Positions 30,083 to 35,739 of a DNA stretch of 35,739 nucleotides are shown piece after piece. Position numbers and translations under genes: made by a program. Position 1 is the first letter of the stretch. The number at the start of each line of letters is the position of its first letter. The notes beneath the pieces were generated by a model. It was given only the letters and a program-made list of their open reading frames with translations, ran no database searches and was not told the origin of the DNA. Source of the DNA: Pyrinomonadaceae bacterium (GTDB lineage Bacteria; Acidobacteriota; Blastocatellia; Pyrinomonadales; Pyrinomonadaceae); assembly GCA_022843305.1 (NCBI GenBank), contig JALHNX010000029.1, forward strand, positions 1 through 35,739. Direction: 5' to 3'.

Positions 30083-31393
30083 ATGGAAATCAAAGCAATC
30101 GGATGCGAACCTTTACAGTTAAAGCTAATGCACGTTAAAGACGGGCATACGCTGAAGGTTTATCAGAAACACGGCGGATATAAATCGCTGAAAAAAGCGA
30201 TGGATATGTCGGCGGACGATATTATTAATGAGGTCAAAGCGTCTGCCCTGCGCGGACGCGGCGGCGCGGGATTTCCGACCGGCATGAAATGGTCGTTCGT
30301 GCCGCGCCAATCGCCGAAGCCGAAATATATCGTCTGCAACGCCGACGAATCCGAACCGGGAACGTTCAAAGACCGTTATCTTTTGGAGCGTGACCCGCAC
30401 GCGCTGATCGAAGGAATGCTGATCGCGGCTTTCGCTTTGGGCGCGGAAACCTGCTACATCTATTATCGCGGCGAATATCGTTATTTGATCGACATTATGG
30501 ACCGCGCGATCGAGGAAGCGCGCGCCGCGAACTTCGTCGGCGAAAATATCTTAGGTTCCGGTTTTAAGTGCGAAATTTACACGCACACCGGCGCGGGCGC
30601 GTATATTTGCGGCGAAGAAACCGCGCTTTTATCGAGTCTTGAAGGCTATCGCGGACATCCGCGCATGAAACCGCCGTTTCCGGCTGTCGAGGGCGTTTAC
30701 GCCTGCCCGACGGTCGTCAACAACGTCGAAACTCTGACGAGCGTTCCGCAGATCATCGAAATGGGCGGAATTGCGTGGCGCGATCTCGGTACGGAAAAAT
30801 CGGGCGGCACGAAACTTTGGTCGGTCAGCGGGCACGTCAAAAAACCCGGCGTTTACGAACTTCCGATGGGCTACAAGGATATGGAAAAATTCATCCTTGA
30901 AGACTGCGGCGGAATGCTGCGCGACGATAAAAAGCTGAAAGCGGTGATTCCCGGCGGCTCGTCGGTTTACATCATGAACGCCGAACAGATCATCGGCAAA
31001 AATGTTACGCTCGATTACGAAGGTTTGGTCGAAGGCGGTTCGATGGTCGGCTCGGGCGGATTTATCGTCATGGACGAAACGGTCGACGTGATGGAATCGA
31101 CGAAAAATCTGACCGAATTTTACAAACACGAATCGTGCGGCTGGTGTACGCCGTGCCGCGAAGGAACCGATTGGCTGGTCAAAATTTTCAACCGCATATC
31201 CATCGGCGAAGGTCGTCCCGAAGACGCGCAATTGCTGTTGGACATCTGCGACAACATCGAAGGAAAATCGTTTTGTCCTTTGGGCGACGCGGCAGCATGG
31301 CCGATCCAAAGCGCGATAAAACGATTTCCTGAAGATTTCAAAAAATGGCTTTTTAATAAAGCGAACGGTAACGAAATTACCGCGAATGTATAA
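30083..31393 (+). CDS. nuoF: NADH-quinone oxidoreductase subunit F
   Basis: A 436-residue 51-kDa-type subunit that binds NADH, FMN and cluster N3. The nucleotide-binding block is [15 protein letters not shown] (58-72), and FMN residues lie in [14 protein letters not shown] (85-98). The cluster ligands are Cys352, Cys355 and Cys358 in [13 protein letters not shown], with Cys398. Length is normal. The stop is followed by an inverted repeat and ribosomal protein THX. No Shine-Dalgarno sequence is seen before its ATG. Confidence 0.97.
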   Translation: MEIKAIGCEPLQLKLMHVKDGHTLKVYQKHGGYKSLKKAMDMSADDIINEVKASALRGRGGAGFPTGMKWSFVPRQSPKPKYIVCNADESEPGTFKDRYLLERDPHALIEGMLIAAFALGAETCYIYYRGEYRYLIDIMDRAIEEARAANFVGENILGSGFKCEIYTHTGAGAYICGEETALLSSLEGYRGHPRMKPPFPAVEGVYACPTVVNNVETLTSVPQIIEMGGIAWRDLGTEKSGGTKLWSVSGHVKKPGVYELPMGYKDMEKFILEDCGGMLRDDKKLKAVIPGGSSVYIMNAEQIIGKNVTLDYEGLVEGGSMVGSGGFIVMDETVDVMESTKNLTEFYKHESCGWCTPCREGTDWLVKIFNRISIGEGRPEDAQLLLDICDNIEGKSFCPLGDAAAWPIQSAIKRFPEDFKKWLFNKANGNEITANV

Positions 31394-31398
31394 TAATT

Positions 31399-31465
31399 AG
31401 TTCCAAGTTCCAAGTTTCATGTTCCAAGTCGGAATATTCAACTTGGAACTTGGAACTCGGAACTT
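31399..31465. repeat. Word-built inverted repeat between nuoF and the THX gene
   Basis: AGTTCCAAGTTCCAAGTTTC at the left pairs with ACTTGGAACTTGGAACTC at the right; the word is TTCCAAG. It begins 6 nt after the nuoF stop and ends 6 nt before the strong ribosome-binding site of the next gene. Confidence 0.85.
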
Positions 31466-31470
31466 AAAAA

Positions 31471-31477
31471 AGGAGGT
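31471..31477 (+). promoter_or_regulatory. Canonical Shine-Dalgarno AGGAGGT
   Basis: A full AGGAGGT stands 8 nt before the THX start codon. The Complex I genes around it have no such motif, which singles this gene out for high translation. Confidence 0.85.
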
Positions 31478-31485
31478 AAATAATT

Positions 31486-31614
31486 ATGGGTAGAGGTGAT
31501 AAAAGAACACGGCGCGGAAAGATTTTCGCAGGAAGCTACGGCAAAACTCGTCCGAAATATAAAAAGAAAGACGCGGCAAACACGAAACCGGCGGAAACAA
31601 AAACGGAAGAATAA
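31486..31614 (+). CDS. Small ribosomal subunit protein THX-like
   Basis: A 42-residue basic protein missed by length filters. It starts [20 protein letters not shown] and continues TRPKYKKK, matching the bTHX (Thx) protein that stabilises 16S rRNA folding in the small subunit of Thermus and Bacteroidota-type ribosomes. An acidic/Thr tail of about 14 residues follows. The start is fixed by AGGAGGT. It lies between nuoF and nuoG, which is an odd site for a ribosomal gene. Identity rests on the N-terminal 25 residues, which match my memory of the family well. Confidence 0.88.
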   Translation: MGRGDKRTRRGKIFAGSYGKTRPKYKKKDAANTKPAETKTEE

Positions 31615-31641
31615 ATTTTAGTTTCTTAAAACAAGTTAAAA

Positions 31642-33918
31642 ATGTCAGAACTTATCAAAGTTACGATTAACGAACAGGAATTCGAAGTCGAAAAAGGTGC
31701 GCGTTTGATTGACGTGTGCCATGAAAAAGGCTTCGGAATCCCGTCGTTTTGTTATTACAAAGACCTCGCTTTGCAGGCTTCCTGCCGGATGTGTCTGGTG
31801 CGCATCGAAAAAATGCCGAAGCTCCAGACTTCCTGCACGATCACCTGCACGGACGGGATGACCGTCACGACGCAAAGCGAAGAGATCGAAAAAGCGCAGC
31901 GTTCGATGGGCGAATTTCTGCTCGCAAATCACCCGCTCGACTGTCCGGTTTGCGACCGCGGCGGCGAGTGCGAATTGCAGGAAGTGATTTTCGATTGGGG
32001 CGATGTCGAAGAGCGTTTTACCGAAAAGAAAAACGCGCAGCCCGAAAAATATCTTTCGCCGATTGTCGCCAACGACCCGCAGCGTTGTATCGTCTGCAAA
32101 CGCTGTACAAGAGTTTGCGACGAATGGATGGGCGAAGATGCCATCGAAGCCGGAAATCGCGGTGTGAATACGGTGATCGGCACATACGGCGGCTGGCTCG
32201 GCTGTTCGCAGTGCGGAAACTGCATCGAAGTTTGTCCGACCGGCACGCTTCTTGACGGAACTTACCGGCACGAAACGCGTCCCTGGGAACTCGATCAGAC
32301 GATTTCGACCGATCCGTACGGTTCGGACGGAATGCAGCTTTCAATCGGTTCACGCGGCGGCTTTGTTCATCGAATTGTCGCCCGCGACCGTTATGTTGAC
32401 GGTTTGAACGGCGAATTTCTCGATGTCAAAGCGCGTTTCGGACACGGCTTCATCAATCACGCCGACAGAATCAAAACGCCGCTTATTCGCTATAAAAAAG
32501 GCGGCAAGCTGATTCCCTCGACATGGGACAACGCGATAACTTTTGTTGCCCAGAAATTAAAGGAAAGCGGAAAAAACGTCGGTGTCGTCGCTTCATCGCG
32601 TCTGACGAACGAAGCGATTTTCACCTTAAAAAGATTTGCGACCGAAGTTGCCGGAACTGATAATTACGCGGTTTCCGACGATTACGATCTGTCGGCGGTT
32701 TTCGATAATTTGTCCGCACCTTTGGCGACACATAAAGAAATCCGCTACGCGAAAACGATTCTTTTGATCGGCGGCGAACCCGAAGAGGAACAAACATTTA
32801 CGGCGAAACAGATTCGTCAGGCGGTTCGTAACAGCGGCGCGAAATTGATCGTCGTCAACGATACGCCGATTCGTCTTACCGCGCAGGCATCGCAGTTTTT
32901 ACACGTTAATCCGAAATCTTACGATGCTTTCGCGCTCGCGTTCGCCGATGCTTTGACCGCCGATGCGGCAACGAAACTCGGCATCGAAACTGACGCTTTT
33001 GACGAAATGCTGAAAACGATCGGCGAAACCGAAGGCGATCTGGTCGTCATGTTCGGCGGCGATTTATCAGAGGAAGCGCAGGCGATTCTCGCAAACGCGG
33101 TCGGCGGTTTCGGTTCGGAAACGCGCCGCGCTTTGCTGCATCCTCTGCCGCGTCATAATAATTCGGTCGGCGCGAATGATATGATGGCGGGCAAAAAATC
33201 TTTGGCGGAAGTTTTGAAATCGTCAAAAGCGCTGTTGATCGGCGGAAGTTTGCAGGAAAAAGACGCTAAACTTCTGGCAAATAAAGATTTTGTCGTCGTA
33301 CAGGAACTTTTTGAAACGGCGACGACCGATCACGCGGACGTGGTTTTTCCTGCGGCGAGTTTTGCCGAAGTTGACGGAACTTTTACGAATAATACAGGTT
33401 TCGTGCAGAGAGTCCGGCAGGCGATCGAACCGATTCATCAGGCGAAATCGGATTGGGTAATTACCAGTCTGATCGCCCGCGAAATGGGTGTTGATTTCGG
33501 TTACAGTTTCTCGTCACCGATGGTTTTCAAAGCACTTGCTGACGCGGTTCCGGCTTACGCCGGCTTGCGTTATCCGAACTTAAAGGACGAATCGCGTCCG
33601 GTTCAGGTCAAACACGAAATTGCGGCGAAGCAAGATTTATCGAAAGAAACTGACACGCTGAAAACGCGCGTCGAAAAACTCCCCGAAGAGATCGGCAAGA
33701 TCATGGAAACGCCGCGTGTCGGGCATCTGTTGCATCGCGTGACGACGATGACCGGAAAGACAGAGCAGTTTCATCTGCTTGCCAACGGCAATCCGAAACC
33801 CGAAAATCTTCTCGTCTCGCCGCTCGTGCAGTTTAATTTGGACGGTACGCCGCGCGCGAAAGAAATCGGCGAAGCGGTCGGCGTTGGCGACCGGGTTAAT
33901 TTGAAAACGGATTATTAA
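31642..33918 (+). CDS. nuoG: NADH-quinone oxidoreductase subunit G
   Basis: A 758-residue 75-kDa-type iron-sulfur subunit. The [2Fe-2S] N1b ligands are Cys37, Cys48, Cys51 and Cys65. The N5 cluster ligands are His97, Cys101, Cys104 and Cys110 (HPLDCPVCDRGGEC). Cys149/152/155 and Cys198 are candidates for N4, and Cys188/191/194 with Cys159 complete a ferredoxin-like double cluster region. The remaining ~500 residues form a molybdopterin-oxidoreductase-like domain that no longer binds the cofactor in known homologues. Length is at the upper normal range. Confidence 0.96.
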   Translation: MSELIKVTINEQEFEVEKGARLIDVCHEKGFGIPSFCYYKDLALQASCRMCLVRIEKMPKLQTSCTITCTDGMTVTTQSEEIEKAQRSMGEFLLANHPLDCPVCDRGGECELQEVIFDWGDVEERFTEKKNAQPEKYLSPIVANDPQRCIVCKRCTRVCDEWMGEDAIEAGNRGVNTVIGTYGGWLGCSQCGNCIEVCPTGTLLDGTYRHETRPWELDQTISTDPYGSDGMQLSIGSRGGFVHRIVARDRYVDGLNGEFLDVKARFGHGFINHADRIKTPLIRYKKGGKLIPSTWDNAITFVAQKLKESGKNVGVVASSRLTNEAIFTLKRFATEVAGTDNYAVSDDYDLSAVFDNLSAPLATHKEIRYAKTILLIGGEPEEEQTFTAKQIRQAVRNSGAKLIVVNDTPIRLTAQASQFLHVNPKSYDAFALAFADALTADAATKLGIETDAFDEMLKTIGETEGDLVVMFGGDLSEEAQAILANAVGGFGSETRRALLHPLPRHNNSVGANDMMAGKKSLAEVLKSSKALLIGGSLQEKDAKLLANKDFVVVQELFETATTDHADVVFPAASFAEVDGTFTNNTGFVQRVRQAIEPIHQAKSDWVITSLIAREMGVDFGYSFSSPMVFKALADAVPAYAGLRYPNLKDESRPVQVKHEIAAKQDLSKETDTLKTRVEKLPEEIGKIMETPRVGHLLHRVTTMTGKTEQFHLLANGNPKPENLLVSPLVQFNLDGTPRAKEIGEAVGVGDRVNLKTDY

Positions 33919-33930
33919 TTTTAGTTCAGT

Positions 33931-35019
33931 ATGGAACAGATTATAAAAACAGCTTTCCCATTTATAGTTTTTTCGGTGGCGATTCTGCTCGCGTTTCAGG
34001 GCGTTTTGATGATCGTCGCCTACACGGTTCTGGCGGAACGCAAGGTTCTCGGCTGGATTCAGGGGCGCATCGGACCGAATCGCGTCGGACCGTGGGGCGT
34101 TTTGCAACCGTTCGCGGATTTGCTGAAATTCATCTTCAAGGAAGACCTCGTTCCCGATAAATCCACGAAGTTCATCTATTTTCTCGCGCCGCTCGTCGCA
34201 TTGACCTGTGCGCTTCTGCCGATCGTCGTTTATCCGTTCGGTCCGGCGATCACGACGATTGACTGGAGTTTTCTGCCTTACGGTTTGGGCGATAACATCA
34301 GACAATTGCCGATGACAATCGCGCAGATCGATGTCGGCGTGTTGTTTGTTCTGGGCGTAACGTCGGTCGGCGTTTACGGCATCGCGCTCGCGGGCTGGTC
34401 GTCGAACAACAAATACAGTTTGATGGGCGGACTTCGCTCGTCGGCGCAGATGATCTCTTACGAATTGGCGATGGGCGCGTCGGTTCTCGGCGTGGTGATG
34501 CTCGCCGGAAGTCTCGATCTGGGCGGAATTATTCAGGCGCAGATAACGTCGCCGTTCCGATGGTATATCATTCCGCAGTTTATCGGTTTTATCGTTTTTC
34601 TGATCGCCGCGTTTGCCGAAACGAACCGTGTGCCGTTCGACCTGCCCGAAGCCGAAACCGAGCTTGTCGCGGGTTTTCATACGGAATACTCGGCACTCAA
34701 ATTCGCGCTGTTTTTTATGGCGGAATATGTCAATATGTTCACGGTTTCCGTGCTGTGCGTAACGCTATTTTTGGGCGGCTGGTATGTTCCGGGCTTGAGC
34801 TACCTGTTTGAACCGGGTTCGATTCCTTACGCGATAGTCAGCCACTTAGCGTTTATCGGTAAAATCTGCGCGTTTCTGTTTTTATATATCTGGGTTCGCG
34901 GAACTTTGCCGCGTTTCCGTTTCGACCAGCTGATGAATTTCGGCTGGAAATTCCTTTTGCCACTCGCGCTGGTAAACGTAATTTTGACGATTATCGTCGT
35001 TTATTTTTTGAATAGATAA
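33931..35019 (+). CDS. nuoH: NADH-quinone oxidoreductase subunit H
   Basis: A 362-residue membrane subunit with about eight hydrophobic segments. The signatures are [20 protein letters not shown] (46-65) and [20 protein letters not shown] (about 230-249), which lines the quinone channel and E-channel. It lies 12 nt after nuoG. The next gene is nuoJ; the usual nuoI does not follow. Confidence 0.97.
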   Translation: MEQIIKTAFPFIVFSVAILLAFQGVLMIVAYTVLAERKVLGWIQGRIGPNRVGPWGVLQPFADLLKFIFKEDLVPDKSTKFIYFLAPLVALTCALLPIVVYPFGPAITTIDWSFLPYGLGDNIRQLPMTIAQIDVGVLFVLGVTSVGVYGIALAGWSSNNKYSLMGGLRSSAQMISYELAMGASVLGVVMLAGSLDLGGIIQAQITSPFRWYIIPQFIGFIVFLIAAFAETNRVPFDLPEAETELVAGFHTEYSALKFALFFMAEYVNMFTVSVLCVTLFLGGWYVPGLSYLFEPGSIPYAIVSHLAFIGKICAFLFLYIWVRGTLPRFRFDQLMNFGWKFLLPLALVNVILTIIVVYFLNR

Positions 35020-35090
35020 AGTGAGTGGAAAGTTGTGAGTGGAGAGTAAAGAGAAAATACTCTCCACTCTTTACTCTCCACTCTCCACTA
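35020..35090. repeat. Word-built inverted repeat between nuoH and nuoJ
   Basis: GTGAGTGGAGAGTAAAGAG (right part of the left arm) pairs with TCTCCACTCTTTACTCTCC at 35061 onwards. It begins with the base after the nuoH stop and ends 5 nt before the nuoJ ATG. This is the position where nuoI would be expected. Confidence 0.85.
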
Positions 35091-35095
35091 AAACA

Positions 35096-35680
35096 ATGGC
35101 AACAACTGTTTTATTTTTCATTTTCGCCGGACTCGCTATCGGCTGTGCGCTTTCGATGGTTTATCATCGCAACCCGCTTTACAGCGCGGTTTCGCTGATC
35201 GGTGTTTTTGTCGCGCTGTCGTGCATTTACGTCACGCTCGCCGCGCCGTTTATCGCCGCCGTGCAGATTTTGATCTACGCGGGCGCGATTATGGTTTTGG
35301 TGATCTTCGTCATTATGCTCTTAAATCTCGACGAGGAAAAACCGTATCGAAGGCTGAATTACCTTTACGCGCTCGGTGGGTTTCTCGGGATCGTTTTATT
35401 GGCGCAGACGCTTTTCATTTTCGTCGCCGTCAACAAAGCGCCGAAAGCCGCTGTCAATACCGATGAAACGGTCGGGAAAACCCTCAGCATCGGCGCAAGT
35501 ATGTATTCCGAATATCTTTTGCCCGTCGAAATGGTCGGCGTTTTACTGCTCATGGCGATTATCGGCGGCGTCATCTTAGTGCGCCGTTTGAGCCAGCCGG
35601 AATTGAAACTGGTCGTTGACAACGAATTGGAACGCCGCAACGAAGCGGACGAAAAAGACGATTACCGAATTGCTCTTTAG
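35096..35680 (+). CDS. nuoJ: NADH-quinone oxidoreductase subunit J
   Basis: A 194-residue membrane subunit with about five transmembrane helices. The family signature is in MVYHRNPLYSAVSLIGVF (about 21-38) and LIYAGAIMVLVIFVIMLL (about 58-75). The start at 35096 (MATTVLFF) was chosen over an earlier in-frame ATG, which would add 19 residues read from the inverted-repeat arm. It is part of the proton-pumping arm in the inner membrane. nuoK would be expected next, beyond the window edge. Confidence 0.93.
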   Translation: MATTVLFFIFAGLAIGCALSMVYHRNPLYSAVSLIGVFVALSCIYVTLAAPFIAAVQILIYAGAIMVLVIFVIMLLNLDEEKPYRRLNYLYALGGFLGIVLLAQTLFIFVAVNKAPKAAVNTDETVGKTLSIGASMYSEYLLPVEMVGVLLLMAIIGGVILVRRLSQPELKLVVDNELERRNEADEKDDYRIAL

Positions 35681-35739
35681 CGAGTCGAGAGTCGAGAGTC
35701 GAGAGTCGAGAGTCAAAAACCTCTTAACTCTCGACTCTC
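35681..35739. repeat. Word-built inverted repeat, cut by window edge
   Basis: Tandem GAGTCGA words (GAGTCGAGAGTCGAGAGTCG) are followed after CAAAAACCTCTTA by inverted ACTCTCGACTCTC, running off the end. It begins directly after the nuoJ stop. The word also occurs inverted at 23613-23640, upstream of nuoA. Confidence 0.8.

Noticed and set aside
35039-35095. Longer start of nuoJ at 35039
   Set aside because: The extra residues come from the inverted-repeat arm; the family's N-terminal helix begins at the ATG at 35096.
30083-35680. Long open frames on the opposite strand of nuoF, nuoG and nuoH (for example 33637-34680)
   Set aside because: They are rich in Arg, Phe and His in a way typical of shadow frames of coding DNA with strong codon bias, and the sense frame encodes known Complex I subunits.

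Overview
The window looks like a stretch of a Gram-negative bacterial chromosome of moderate GC (roughly half, by eye). It carries a long Complex I (nuo) operon, a TonB-C-domain protein, lipoproteins with lipoboxes, a Uma2-family gene, a THX-type ribosomal protein, and many intergenic inverted repeats built of short repeated words. Together these suggest an Acidobacteriota-like lineage (for example Blastocatellia). That assignment is inference from gene content only; no rRNA or tRNA gene was seen.

Layout. (1) Positions 1-15.4 kb, all on the minus strand: a redox and detoxification island. It holds a truncated zinc alcohol dehydrogenase, a transglutaminase-like protein, four SDR-fold proteins, two zinc-independent MDR enzymes, an LLM flavin oxidoreductase, an aldo/keto reductase, a glutathione peroxidase, an O-methyltransferase coupled to a DUF1801-like protein, a YceI lipoprotein, a thioredoxin-like protein, DoxX and a nitroreductase. 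Two small regulators sit in it, an ArsR-type and an Rrf2-type, each with a readable promoter/operator. (2) 15.4-17.9 kb, minus: two small unknown proteins, a GntR/YtrA-like regulator and a TIGR01777-type epimerase. (3) 17.9-18.27 kb: a large nested inverted repeat in a divergent gap. (4) 18.3-20.5 kb, plus: a phospholipase D/cardiolipin-synthase-like enzyme followed by an endonuclease/exonuclease/phosphatase-fold protein, the same pairing as E. coli clsB-ybhP. (5) 20.6-23.5 kb, minus: a c-type cytochrome lipoprotein, an eleven-unit 21-bp tandem repeat, thiG and thiS, and a two-domain protein of unknown function. (6) 23.7 kb to the end, plus: nuoA-B-C-[Uma2]-D-[TonB-C protein]-[two coiled-coil proteins]-E-[54-aa protein]-[signal-peptidase-like protein]-F-[THX]-G-H-J. 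No nuoI lies between nuoH and nuoJ.

What stands out. Almost every intergenic gap is filled, nearly exactly from the stop codon of one gene to the start of the next, by an inverted repeat whose arms are tandem runs of 6-10-nt words. Each gap uses its own word, but the architecture is the same; at least sixteen were found, including gaps inside the nuo operon. Two have perfect 28-bp arms. This is the best candidate here for an undescribed system. Second, the signal peptidase I-like protein inside the nuo operon has lost both catalytic dyad residues and has a lipobox-like N-terminus. Third, the nuo operon carries several tightly packed non-nuo genes, among them a Uma2 nuclease-family gene and ribosomal protein THX; THX is the only gene in that operon with an evident canonical Shine-Dalgarno sequence.
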